Assembly (NCBI RefSeq): GCF_004354045.1
Contig: NZ_SMRT01000008.1
Span: forward strand, 248,001-312,000
Length of the DNA: 64,000 nt
Source: Paenibacillus piri
GTDB lineage: Bacteria; Bacillota; Bacilli; Paenibacillales; NBRC-103111
Reading direction: 5' to 3'
Shown: in pieces, positions 1 to 8,550 of the stretch
Layout: every line of letters begins with the position of its first letter
How positions within the stretch are numbered: the first letter of the stretch is position 1
Made by a program: the position numbers and the translations under genes
The notes under the pieces: model-generated
What the model was told of the DNA's origin: nothing
What the model saw: only the letters and a program-made list of their open reading frames with translations
Database searches by the model: none

Positions 1-2274
1 CTGAAGGTGTACATCGGTGCCGTAAGCGGCTCGGGCAAGACGTATCACATGCTGCGTGAAGGACAACGAATGAAGCAGCAAGGCATCGACGTGGTCATAT
101 GCGCCGTGTCCACCCGGCAGCGGCCCGAGACAGTAGAGCAGATCGGTGATTTGGAACGCATTCCGAGTATTCATTGGATCCAGGAGCAGGAAGAAAAGAA
201 AGATTTGAACCTGGACGCTCTGATCACGCGGAATCCTGAAGTCGTGCTGGTCGACGGGCTTGCCCACCGCAACCGCAAAGAAGCAAAGTTCGCTACCCGT
301 CTGGAGGATATACGGTTTCTGCTCAGCCATGGCATCAGCGTCATGACAACAATCAACGTGTATGAGCTGGAGGGAATAAAGGAATTAGCAAGAAAGTTGA
401 CAGGCATCGAGGTGAGGGAAACCGTTCCGGCAGATACGCTGGAGCTTGCGGACGAGGTCGTGCTGATCGACGCCACGCCGGAAGCGCTATTGACCCGAGC
501 GGCTGAAGGGCATCTGCGTATCGGACAAGGAAACCGTTACTTTAAGCAGGGTAATCTGGCGGTGCTTCGCGAGCTGTCGCTGCGGTTGATGGCCGAAGGC
601 GTGAACGAGTCGCTGGAGAAATACAGGGACGAAATCGGGCTGATCGGTCCGTCCGGAGCGACGGAACGGATACTGGTCTCCGTACAGTTTCATTGGAACG
701 GCTCGATTTATGTGCGCAGAGGCCAGCAAATCGCCAAGCGGCTGAACGGCGATCTGCTCGTGGTCGCTTTTGTCAACTCGAAGCAAGAACTGTCGAAGGA
801 CGCCGCGGCCTTCCGGCGGTCGATCAAGAAGCTGGCGGAAAAGGTGGGAGCGCAATTCGAAGAGCTGCCGCTGTGCTCGCGCCGGGCGCTTCCGGGCATT
901 TTAGTCAACTACGCTTTGGAAAATAGCGTCACCCGGATTGTGCTCGGCCACTCCAAACAGACGCGGTGGCAGGAGTTTTGGCAGGGCTCCATTGTCCATG
1001 ACATTTTGAAAAAAACGAGAAACATTGACATCTTCGTCGTGGCCGATAGCTCGGAGCATGAGGGGGAGCGCATCCTGCCCGCCAAGCTGTCCAGGCCGGA
1101 GGAAGAGGCTGAATGGTTCCGGCGGTTAAGCTCGCATGAGGTGGAGCAAAAAATTATCCGGATGAAAAGAGGCCGGTTCAAAGTGTATATTGGGGCTGCG
1201 CCCGGTGTCGGCAAAACGTATACGATGCTGCGCGAAGGCAACGATCTGCTGCTAAAAAACATTCATGTGCTTATCGGACTGCTGGAAACGTATGGCCGCA
1301 AAGAAACGGAGTCGCAAATAGGCCGGCTGGAGCTAATCCCGCGCAGCATCATCGACTACCGTGGTGCGAGGCTGGAAGAAATGGACACGGATGAAATCAT
1401 ACGCCGCAATCCTGACGTTGTGCTTGTGGATGAGCTGGCGCATACGAATGTGCCCGGAAGCAAAAACAAGAAAAGATACGAGGACGTTCTCGATATTTTA
1501 GCAGCCGGCATCTCGGTCATTTCGACCGTGAACGTGCAGCATCTGGAAAGCTTGAACGATGCGGTGGAGCAAATTACGGGCGTAAGGGTCAGAGAAACGG
1601 TGCCGGATCATATTTTGCGGCTGGCGGATGAGGTGCAGCTCATCGACGTCGCCCCCCAAACCCTGCAGCAGCGGATGAAAGAGGGCCATATTTATGCGCG
1701 GGAGAAAGTGAACCAGGCGCTCAGCCATTTTTTCAAAACAGGGAATCTGATTGCGCTGCGCGAGCTGGCTTTAAGAGAAATTGCCGATGACGTGGATGAG
1801 CGGCTGGAATCTTGGGAGCGGCGCGGCTCGCTGCGCGGCCCATGGCGGAGGAAGGAGGTCATCTTCGTCTGCGTGGATGCGGATTCCCATGCCGAGCGAC
1901 TCATTCGCAGAGGCTTTCGGATCGCACACCGGCTTAAGGCCGTGTGGTATGTGGCATATGTGCAGCTGGAGCGTGATGGCCTGACCGATGAAATCGCGCA
2001 GCAACTGGATGCGGCCCGGAAGCTGACGCTTCGGCTCGGCGGAACGTTCGAAACGATCCCCTCCGACAGGCGCAAACGGATCGCCGATGCGCTGATGGCC
2101 AAAGCCAATGCGTATAAAGCGACACAGCTGATTTTGGGGCAGTCCAAATTTTCGATATGGAAGCAATTGCGGAATGGCTCGCTTGTCAAAAGATTGCTCC
2201 GAAAGGCAAGGCATATCGACGTGCTGGTAGTTGCCTATTATGATCCTCAGCATGCCGTCGCACAAGATAAATGA
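1..2274 (+). CDS. Tandem KdpD-like sensor/Usp protein, 5' partial
   Basis: The frame is already open at base 1, so the true start lies outside the window. The visible ~757 codons hold two copies of the KdpD N-terminal module, each a P-loop KdpD domain followed by a Usp-like domain (copy 1 about residues 1-350, copy 2 about 375-755). Copy 2 has GAAPGVGKT and VLVDELAHTN, the canonical Walker A and B-like motifs. Copy 1 has GAVSGSGKT and VLVDGLAHRN, so its DELAHT motif has diverged. There is no transmembrane region, DHp domain or HATPase, so this cannot be a histidine kinase. In known KdpD proteins this part senses K+/c-di-AMP and affects kinase output. Here it may work alone or with a partner upstream of the window. 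No kdpFABC genes are visible. The family is secure; the role is inferred. Confidence 0.88.
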   Translation: MKVYIGAVSGSGKTYHMLREGQRMKQQGIDVVICAVSTRQRPETVEQIGDLERIPSIHWIQEQEEKKDLNLDALITRNPEVVLVDGLAHRNRKEAKFATRLEDIRFLLSHGISVMTTINVYELEGIKELARKLTGIEVRETVPADTLELADEVVLIDATPEALLTRAAEGHLRIGQGNRYFKQGNLAVLRELSLRLMAEGVNESLEKYRDEIGLIGPSGATERILVSVQFHWNGSIYVRRGQQIAKRLNGDLLVVAFVNSKQELSKDAAAFRRSIKKLAEKVGAQFEELPLCSRRALPGILVNYALENSVTRIVLGHSKQTRWQEFWQGSIVHDILKKTRNIDIFVVADSSEHEGERILPAKLSRPEEEAEWFRRLSSHEVEQKIIRMKRGRFKVYIGAAPGVGKTYTMLREGNDLLLKNIHVLIGLLETYGRKETESQIGRLELIPRSIIDYRGARLEEMDTDEIIRRNPDVVLVDELAHTNVPGSKNKKRYEDVLDILAAGISVISTVNVQHLESLNDAVEQITGVRVRETVPDHILRLADEVQLIDVAPQTLQQRMKEGHIYAREKVNQALSHFFKTGNLIALRELALREIADDVDERLESWERRGSLRGPWRRKEVIFVCVDADSHAERLIRRGFRIAHRLKAVWYVAYVQLERDGLTDEIAQQLDAARKLTLRLGGTFETIPSDRRKRIADALMAKANAYKATQLILGQSKFSIWKQLRNGSLVKRLLRKARHIDVLVVAYYDPQHAVAQDK

Positions 2275-2296
2275 ATATGCAACTAACTTCTGTCGA

Positions 2297-2325
2297 AAGG
2301 GCTCCGATCCGGAGTTCTTTTTTGA
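2297..2325 (+). terminator. Intrinsic terminator after KdpD-like gene
   Basis: CTCCG-atc-CGGAG stem, extended by G-U pairs, followed by a run of six T, 23 bp after the stop codon. Confidence 0.75.
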
Positions 2326-2500
2326 CATAAAGGCGAACGTTCTTACATATATTTCTTTTCATTGGGTTATACTGCTTCAGACGGGGCAGATTTAACAAAA
2401 TGTTCACTGTCTGTTAATGCTGCGTTCATGTTAGACGCGTAAGATGATAGTGTGAACAGCAACAGACAAACTACGAATTCAAAAAAAGGAGCATACAACG

Positions 2501-2728
2501 ATGATCTTATATCAAATGGCGAAACGGATGGAGCAGCGAAAACGGCTGAAGCAAACGATTGAACAATCGGAAGGCGACAAGCAGCATCTGGTCACGCAAA
2601 AGGAATTGGTGGAGGAGCAACTGCTGACGCAAAAGATGCGCTGGACCGAAGAAGGCAGCGACGAATTTACGTTAAGCGCGATGACGCCGGAAGCGGTAGT
2701 GCCGCAGGAAAATACAACCTGGTTGTAG
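2501..2728 (+). CDS. Small charged hypothetical protein (75 aa)
   Basis: Not recognised. The ATG follows an AAAAAAAGGAG ribosome site at good spacing, and a strong terminator follows the stop, so this is probably a real monocistronic gene. Residues 8-50 are rich in Lys, Glu and Gln with heptad-like spacing and probably form one long helix or short coiled coil. The tail has a Thr/Pro segment ending in TTWL. No signal peptide or Cys is present. The function is unknown. Confidence 0.6.
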   Translation: MILYQMAKRMEQRKRLKQTIEQSEGDKQHLVTQKELVEEQLLTQKMRWTEEGSDEFTLSAMTPEAVVPQENTTWL

Positions 2729-2730
2729 CG

Positions 2731-2777
2731 GGAAAATGGAATGAACCTTAACAAGGCGTTCCATTTTCTTTTTTTTT
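2731..2777 (+). terminator. Intrinsic terminator
   Basis: GAAAATGGAA pairs with TTCCATTTTC, followed by a run of T. Confidence 0.8.
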
Positions 2778-2867
2778 TGGCCGCAAATGGACTTGCTTCA
2801 CTTTGGCGGTCATTGGGTGTAGAATAAGGTACACAACGAAACTGCTTATAAAAGAGGTAAAGTGCTT

Positions 2868-4655
2868 ATGAAAGTCGTCTTGTCGACATTGAATGCCAAA
2901 TATATCCACACATCGCTGGCGCTGCGCTATTTGAAGGCGTTTTGCGGCGGCGATTTTGCCATAGACATAACCGAATACACGATTAAAGACCCGGCTATGA
3001 ACATCGTATCGGATTTGTTTCAGAAGCAGCCCGATGTCATCGGGTTTTCTTGCTATATATGGAACATCGAAGAAACGATTACCGTCATCAATATGCTGAA
3101 AAAAATTAACCCCCGGCTTACGATCGTGCTCGGCGGGCCCGAGGTGTCCTACGATACGGAATATTGGATGGAGCGGATTCCCGAGGTCGATTATATCGTG
3201 ATGGGCGAGGGGGAAGAGACGTTCCATCATTTGCTGAAAGAGCTGAGCGGAGATCGTGCGTTTTACAGCGTGTTCGGAACGGCTTACCGCAAGGAAGGCA
3301 GGGTCATCATTAACCCGCCGCGTCCGAAGCTGCAGCTCGACGATATTCCGTCGCCGCACCGGTTTGCCGAAGATATTCCAAGCCTGGCCAACCGTGTCGT
3401 CTATTTTGAGACAAGCCGCGGTTGTCCGTTCAGCTGCCAGTTTTGCCTGTCCTCAATCGAAGTCGGCGTCCGTTATTTCGATATGGAGCGTACGAAGAGC
3501 GACCTGCTCTATTTGATCGATTCGGGCGCCAAGCTGATCAAGTTCGTGGACCGGACGTTTAACATCAAGCGCGATTATGCGATGGAAATCTTCGAATTTC
3601 TGATCGAGAATCACCGCGGCTGCGTGTTCCAATTCGAGATAACGGCCGATATTATGCGCCCCGAGGTGCTTGATTATTTGGCGGAGCACGCCCCGACCGG
3701 CGTATTCCGCTTTGAGATCGGCGTGCAATCGACGAACGATTTGACGAACAGTCTGGTCAAGCGCCGGCAAAATTTCACCAAGCTGACGCGTACCGTTACC
3801 AAGGTGAAGGAGAGCGGCAAAATTGACCAGCATCTCGATCTGATTGCAGGGCTTCCCGAGGAAAATTACGATTCGTTCCGCAAAACGTTTAACGATGTGT
3901 TTGAACTGGGGCCGGAGGAGCTGCAGCTCGGTTTTCTGAAAATGCTGCGCGGAACCGGCATGCGCGCCGACGCGGAAAAATACGGTTACAAATATATGGA
4001 TCATGCGCCGTACGAAATTCTCGGCAACGACATCTTGCCATTCTCTGACCTGGTGCGGATTAAGCGGGTGGAGGACGTCCTGGAAAAATATTGGAATGCG
4101 CATCGGCTGGATCATACCGTCACTTATTTGATTCGCGAGGAGTTTCCGTCTGCGTTCGATTTTTTTCAGCAGTTCGGCGATTATTGGGAAGCCAGGGGCT
4201 GGCAAAAGATCGGCCACCAGCTGGAAGACCTGTTCACCCGTCTGCGTGCCTTCCTGCTTCACCGCGGCACGCGGCAGCCGGATATAATCGATGGTTTGAT
4301 GAAGCTCGATTACTTCTTGAATCATAAGTACAAGCCGCGCAAAATATGGTGGGATTTTACGCTGGACAAGGCGAAGCAGTCGGATTATTTCCGTCTGCTG
4401 GCCGACAGTCCGGACATCGTATCGCCATCGTTCGCGGCGCTTCGGATCGGCGAAAAGGACCTGCACAAGCATGTGATGCTGGAAGTGCTGCCTTTCCGGC
4501 TTGACCGCTATTTGGCGGAAGGGCGCCTGAACGGGGATGACAGCGCAGAGCCTCAGCTGCTGATCGTTTACTTCCCGCCTGACGCTGTCACGCGCGCGCA
4601 GCATTTTACGCTGGACTTGGCGGCGGCAGTGTTCCCGACACCGACGACAACTTAA
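2868..4655 (+). CDS. B12-binding domain radical SAM protein (DUF4080 type)
   Basis: Residues 1-135 form a cobalamin-binding Rossmann-like region. The radical SAM core follows, with the 4Fe-4S motif C186-x3-C190-x2-C193 in SRGCPFSCQFC. The C-terminal ~200 residues match the DUF4080 region typical of this family. ATG at 2868 is chosen over an in-frame GTG at 2862 because AGAGGT lies 9 bases upstream of the ATG but only 3 from the GTG. The protein is 595 aa. It has its own terminator and no operon partner. Members of this group probably carry out radical-based modification, but the substrate is not known. Confidence 0.85.
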   Translation: MKVVLSTLNAKYIHTSLALRYLKAFCGGDFAIDITEYTIKDPAMNIVSDLFQKQPDVIGFSCYIWNIEETITVINMLKKINPRLTIVLGGPEVSYDTEYWMERIPEVDYIVMGEGEETFHHLLKELSGDRAFYSVFGTAYRKEGRVIINPPRPKLQLDDIPSPHRFAEDIPSLANRVVYFETSRGCPFSCQFCLSSIEVGVRYFDMERTKSDLLYLIDSGAKLIKFVDRTFNIKRDYAMEIFEFLIENHRGCVFQFEITADIMRPEVLDYLAEHAPTGVFRFEIGVQSTNDLTNSLVKRRQNFTKLTRTVTKVKESGKIDQHLDLIAGLPEENYDSFRKTFNDVFELGPEELQLGFLKMLRGTGMRADAEKYGYKYMDHAPYEILGNDILPFSDLVRIKRVEDVLEKYWNAHRLDHTVTYLIREEFPSAFDFFQQFGDYWEARGWQKIGHQLEDLFTRLRAFLLHRGTRQPDIIDGLMKLDYFLNHKYKPRKIWWDFTLDKAKQSDYFRLLADSPDIVSPSFAALRIGEKDLHKHVMLEVLPFRLDRYLAEGRLNGDDSAEPQLLIVYFPPDAVTRAQHFTLDLAAAVFPTPTTT

Positions 4656-4666
4656 ACAGCATGACA

Positions 4667-4718
4667 ACCTCCGGCTAGCCGCGGATGTGAAACAATGCGG
4701 CGGCCGGAGGTTTTTTGC
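4667..4718 (+). terminator. Intrinsic terminator
   Basis: AACCTCCGGC pairs with GCCGGAGGTT, followed by T6. Confidence 0.85.
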
Positions 4719-4721
4719 TTT

Positions 4722-4790
4722 GCTGTGCTGTGCCAGCCTTGACAAACGCGGCTCAGACGGCGATAAGCTGTGGTTCGGTACAGTCCAGTA
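4722..4790 (+). repeat. Dispersed repeat R2, copy A (partial)
   Basis: Contains the core CCTTGACAAACGCG at 4737-4750 shared with five other intergenic sites. The flanks are degenerate, with only a trace of the downstream ACGGCGAAGCCGT hairpin. Confidence 0.6.
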
Positions 4791-4794
4791 AAAC

Positions 4795-4845
4795 AAAAAA
4801 AACCTCCAAAACCACTGGAAACGTGGAATTTGGAGGTTTTTGCTG
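4795..4845 (-). terminator. Bidirectional terminator serving manA
   Basis: AAAACCTCCAAA pairs with TTTGGAGGTTTT, with an inner CCAC/GTGG stem. An A-run on one side and a T-run on the other let it act on both strands. It lies 20 bp past the manA stop. Confidence 0.8.
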
Positions 4846-4864
4846 AATTGTCGGCAGGCTTGGG

Positions 4865-5830
4865 TTATGGCAAATAACTGCGCAGCACCGTCATCGAGCC
4901 AGTTAATGTATAATCCCCGAGATTCGCCGGCAGCAGGTAGCATTCGCCCGGTTTGACCGGCAGCTCTCCATCCGCCCAACGAATGGAGCCCGTGCCATCG
5001 CAAATGATGTGGATGACGAAGCTGTCCGCACTTGTTCGCAGCGGCCATTCCTGTTTGACGTTTCCTTTTTCCGTAATAAAGAAGGGGGAACGAGCCAAAG
5101 TAAGCCATTCATTATCGGCCGACAGGTTGGTTTTCATATGAGAGGCTCCCGAGCCTTCATAGGCGATCACATTCAACGAATCTTCGATGTGCAGCTCGCG
5201 CGGCTTTCCGTCCAGGCCTAAGCGGTTGTAATCATACAAGCGGTAGGTGCTGTCGGAATTTTGCTGGATTTCGGCGACCAGCACGCCGGCCCCTAAAGCA
5301 TGGACCGTTCCGGCCGGTATGTAAAACGAATCGCCGCGCTCGACCGTGATTTCGCGAAGGCAGTCCATGATCCGGTTGTCCGCGATCGCTTCGGCCAACT
5401 GCTCGCGGGTTGCTCCGTCCTGCAAGCCGTAAATAATTTTAGCGCCCGGCTTGGCGTCGAGAATGTACCACATTTCGGTTTTCCCAAGCTCTCCCTGCGG
5501 CAGTCTGTCATAGTCGTCGTTCGGATGCACCTGGACGGACAGGTCGTCCTGACAATCGAGCAGCTTGATAAGCAGCGGAAAGCGGCCGGTTTTCGCGGAA
5601 AAGCCTTTGCTTCCGAAAATGTCTTTGCCGTACTGCTCGCGCAACTGATCCAAGCCAAGTCCGGCCCATTCGCCATTGATCACTTTCGTCGTACCGTTCG
5701 GGTGATCGCCGATCATCCAGCCTTCGCCGATCGGTCCTTCAGGGAGCGTCAAGCCGAATTGCTCCAGCGCGCGGCCGCCCCAGACGCGTTCTTTCATCTC
5801 CGGTTGAAATAATAAAGGGTATGGTTTCAA
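4865..5830 (-). CDS. manA: Mannose-6-phosphate isomerase, class I
   Basis: Type I phosphomannose isomerase interconverting fructose-6-P and mannose-6-P. Zinc-site motifs are visible: QVHPND, the Glu of TEMWYI, and the His of PAGTVHALG. TTG at 5830 is chosen as start: GGGGAG sits 5 bases upstream and an exact TATAAT lies just above it. An ATG at 5875 would place the start upstream of that -10 box. This gives 321 aa, close to the Bacillus enzyme. Its mannose-6-P could feed the ManC-type enzyme at 16350, an inferred link. Confidence 0.9.
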   Translation of the reverse strand: MKPYPLLFQPEMKERVWGGRALEQFGLTLPEGPIGEGWMIGDHPNGTTKVINGEWAGLGLDQLREQYGKDIFGSKGFSAKTGRFPLLIKLLDCQDDLSVQVHPNDDYDRLPQGELGKTEMWYILDAKPGAKIIYGLQDGATREQLAEAIADNRIMDCLREITVERGDSFYIPAGTVHALGAGVLVAEIQQNSDSTYRLYDYNRLGLDGKPRELHIEDSLNVIAYEGSGASHMKTNLSADNEWLTLARSPFFITEKGNVKQEWPLRTSADSFVIHIICDGTGSIRWADGELPVKPGECYLLPANLGDYTLTGSMTVLRSYLP

Positions 5831-5849
5831 ACTGTCTCCCCACTTTTCT

Positions 5850-5878
5850 ATTATAATAGTAGTTTCATCTAACAAGCA
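5850..5878 (-). promoter_or_regulatory. manA promoter
   Basis: Exact TATAAT (minus strand, 5850-5855) with a weak TGCTTG -35 at 17 bp. It implies a leader of about 15-20 nt before the GGGGAG site and TTG start. Confidence 0.5.
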
Positions 5879-5883
5879 TTATA

Positions 5884-6468
5884 TCAATCGGCCGACCGCT
5901 TTTCTACGGCTATCAAATAGGGCGGGTGGTTTTGCTGGTTCATGAACCGGTATTCCAGCACTTGAAACTGCTGCTGAGGCAGCTGCTCGGCCCATTGCCG
6001 GACCGCCAGAGCTTCCTGTTCTCCCCCTTCGTGTCCCGTATATAAGACGACGGTCAAAATACCGCCCTTGCGAAGCAGTTTGGCAGACTTCTGCAGCGCC
6101 GGTATGGTAGAAGCGGGTGTTGTAACGGTGTCATGATCGTTGCCGGGAAGGTAGCCCAAATTAAACATCACCGCCCCGAGCCGTCCGTGCAAAGCTTCCG
6201 GCAGTACGGCTTCGAGCTGGTCATGACTGCGCAAATGCAGCCGGACATGCGAATAGTCCGGCTGTTCCTTCCTTATGCGCTGTCCGGTTTTATCCAGTGC
6301 CTGCTGCTGGATATCAAAAGCATCGACAGAGCCTTCCGGACCGACGAGTTTGGCCAAAAACAGCGTATCGACGCCGTTGCCGGCGGTGGCGTCGACAACC
6401 GCCTCGCCCGGAGCGATTCGCTCCTCGATCAGCTTATGGGCATAGCTGAGAATCGACAGGAAACCCAT
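5884..6468 (-). CDS. mnmM: tRNA U34 methyltransferase MnmM/YtqB-like
   Basis: Class I SAM methyltransferase of the YtqB family. Visible features are VDATAGNGVDT (motif I), FDIQ (motif II), NLGYLPGND (motif IV) and the C-terminal NQQNHPPYLIAVEKR typical of YtqB. The B. subtilis enzyme methylates aminomethyl-2-thiouridine at the tRNA wobble position. ATG 6468 is chosen because GGAGG lies 5 bases upstream; an in-frame ATG 12 bases earlier has no site. The product is 194 aa. It lies between manA (53 bp) and a cytochrome gene (23 bp), all on the minus strand. Confidence 0.85.
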   Translation of the reverse strand: MGFLSILSYAHKLIEERIAPGEAVVDATAGNGVDTLFLAKLVGPEGSVDAFDIQQQALDKTGQRIRKEQPDYSHVRLHLRSHDQLEAVLPEALHGRLGAVMFNLGYLPGNDHDTVTTPASTIPALQKSAKLLRKGGILTVVLYTGHEGGEQEALAVRQWAEQLPQQQFQVLEYRFMNQQNHPPYLIAVEKRSAD

Positions 6469-6491
6469 AGCAGCCTCCATTTAATAGTTCA

Positions 6492-7235
6492 TTATTTTTT
6501 TGTTGCCAGCCAGGCGGCCAGCGCTTCGACTTCTTCCGGCTTGAGCGTATCCTTGAAAGCCGGCATGATCTTGCCTCCGCCATTGATCTTGGCGATCAGC
6601 TCATCCTTCGTCTTCCTTCCGCCAACCTTGGAAATGTTCGGCCCTCCGCCGCCCTGCAGCTGGTCGCCGTGGCATACCATGCAGTTGCTCTTGAACAGCG
6701 GCTCGGCTTTTGCGGCCGGGTCTGCCGCGGCGGCCTCTTTGGCGTCCGCCTTGGCTTCCGGTTTTGCCTGCGCCGGTGCAGGTGCAGGGGATACAGCGGG
6801 AGCCGATGCAGCAGGTGCAGGGGACGCAACAGGCGCGGGGGCTTCAGCGGCGGGCGCCGGCGTCTGCGCCGGCGCCGATTTGGGGGCCGCGTCAGGCGCA
6901 GCGGCCTTCGGTGCCTCCTGCGCCGCCGGCGTCGACGGCTTCGCCTCAGCGGCAGGCTCCGCCTTCACCGGCGGCTCATTCTTCGCCGCCGCTTCGGGCT
7001 GCGCCGTCCCGGGCGCCTGCGGCGCCGCGGCTGCGCCGCCTGAAGCCGTGCCGGCGGCATTGCCGCCCGCGGCGCTCGCGGACGGCTTTGCGTCCGCCTC
7101 CGACTTCGGCGCAGCCGCGGCGGCCGGGGCAGCAGCCGTGCCGGCCGGCTGTGCCGCGGGCTGGCCGCTGCAGCCAGCCAACAAACCGATTGCCATTCCG
7201 GCGGCAATGAACGATAACTTCCTTGTAAACATCAT
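6492..7235 (-). CDS. Cytochrome c lipoprotein with long Ala/Pro linker
   Basis: Signal peptide with lipobox LLAGC (Cys about 24) predicts a lipid-anchored extracytoplasmic protein. A ~130-residue Ala/Pro/Lys/Glu spacer follows. The C-terminal ~75 residues are a small cytochrome c: CMVCH haem site and KIMPAFK with the axial Met, as in the c550/c551 family. ATG 7235 has GAGGAG 5 bases upstream. The product is 247 aa, whereas lipoprotein c551 of Bacillus is about 110, so the spacer is the unusual part. It probably carries electrons at the membrane's outer face. The spacer DNA is very GC-rich. Confidence 0.9.
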   Translation of the reverse strand: MMFTRKLSFIAAGMAIGLLAGCSGQPAAQPAGTAAAPAAAAAPKSEADAKPSASAAGGNAAGTASGGAAAAPQAPGTAQPEAAAKNEPPVKAEPAAEAKPSTPAAQEAPKAAAPDAAPKSAPAQTPAPAAEAPAPVASPAPAASAPAVSPAPAPAQAKPEAKADAKEAAAADPAAKAEPLFKSNCMVCHGDQLQGGGGPNISKVGGRKTKDELIAKINGGGKIMPAFKDTLKPEEVEALAAWLATKK

Positions 7236-7400
7236 AATCTCTCCTCGATCAAAGGGACGTTTTTGCAAGCCGGCACTCAATGAGACTTAAAGGATCGTCT
7301 GCATCCGCGGGCTTTATTCCGTCTCTTAGGCAGAATATGTACCTTACTATAAGAAACGTAAGGCAGGCCCGCCCCGGTTTGATCGGAGAGATAGGAGGGA

Positions 7401-8360
7401 TTAACCTGGTTGAAACTTTTTCCCTTGCCATGTATTTCTAGCTTTCAGTTCGGCATCGATTGCGTTTAATACTTCCCACTTTTTCAAGCTCCACATCGGT
7501 CCGATCAATAGATCCCGCGGCGCGTCGCCGGTCAGCCGGTGCACAATCATTTCAGGCGGGAGCAGCTCCAGTGTATCCGTGACCAGCTTGACATACTCGT
7601 CCTTTTCCAAAAATCGCAGCAAGCCGGCTTCGTACTGCTTTACCATCGGCGTTTTTCGCATCAGGTGGAGCAGATGGATTTTAATGCCCTGCACATCCAT
7701 TTGCGCTACAGCTTTGCCTGTTTCGAGCATCATCTCATGCGTTTCGCCCGGCAAACCGTAAATAATGTGGGCGCAGGTCCGGATATTATGCTTTCTCAGC
7801 TTGGCAACCGCATTTTCATAGCATTTCGTATCGTGAGCGCGATTTATGAGCTGGGAGGTCGATTCGTGAATCGTCTGAAGTCCCATTTCAACCCATAAAT
7901 AAGTGCGTTCGTTCAGCTCGGCCAAATATTCGACGACATCGTCGGGAAGGCAATCCGGCCTTGTCGCAATGGATAAACCGACGACGCCGGGCTGCTGCAA
8001 AATAACTTCATAATATTCACGCAGCTCCTCGACCGGAGCATAGGTGTTCGTATATGCCTGGAAATAACCGATGTATTTGGCTTCCGGCCATTTTTTATGC
8101 TGCAAATCACGAATTTTATTGAATTGCGTCACCAGATCGTCGCGGCGGCTGCCGGCAAAATCGCCGGATCCTCTTGCGCTGCAAAAGGTGCATCCCCCGG
8201 CCGCGATGGAGCCGTCACGATTAGGGCAAGTGAATCCTGCGTCCAGCATCACCTTGAACACTTTGGCGCCGAACTGGCGGCGCATTTCGACATTCCATGT
8301 ATGAAACCGTTTGTCTCCCCATTCGCTTGGAATGGCAAGCGGTTCGGCTTGATTCATCAT
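7401..8360 (-). CDS. ytqA: TIGR01212-family radical SAM protein (YtqA)
   Basis: Radical SAM protein of the YtqA group, 319 aa. The cluster-binding cysteines are in FTCPNRDG...GGCTFCSA, with spacing unlike CxxxCxxC but usual for this family. Other features: YFQAYTNTYAP, RPDCLPDD and YGLPGET. The ATG has AAGGAG at good spacing. YtqA and YtqB are neighbours in Bacillus; here the cytochrome gene sits between them. The reaction is unknown, and a link to tRNA modification is only suggested by the YtqB neighbour. Confidence 0.85.
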   Translation of the reverse strand: MMNQAEPLAIPSEWGDKRFHTWNVEMRRQFGAKVFKVMLDAGFTCPNRDGSIAAGGCTFCSARGSGDFAGSRRDDLVTQFNKIRDLQHKKWPEAKYIGYFQAYTNTYAPVEELREYYEVILQQPGVVGLSIATRPDCLPDDVVEYLAELNERTYLWVEMGLQTIHESTSQLINRAHDTKCYENAVAKLRKHNIRTCAHIIYGLPGETHEMMLETGKAVAQMDVQGIKIHLLHLMRKTPMVKQYEAGLLRFLEKDEYVKLVTDTLELLPPEMIVHRLTGDAPRDLLIGPMWSLKKWEVLNAIDAELKARNTWQGKKFQPG

Positions 8361-8550
8361 GTTAAGACTCCTTTGTGAAAATAACGTTGAAAGCCGGCAC
8401 AGCAGCGCCGCTTTCGCTTCTATTTTATCGTAAAACGAAACAGCTTGCGAACTTTTTCCTTAACAAAACCATCCTGACCGAAGGAAGGATATTTGCAACT
8501 CGAACCGTCCATGCTATTAGTGCAACACAATCCACAGCTTCGAAAGGAGA

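Noticed and set aside
3453..5108. 551-aa minus-strand frame across the radical SAM gene and manA
   Set aside because: Runs opposite a clear gene and through two terminators; composition typical of an antisense shadow.
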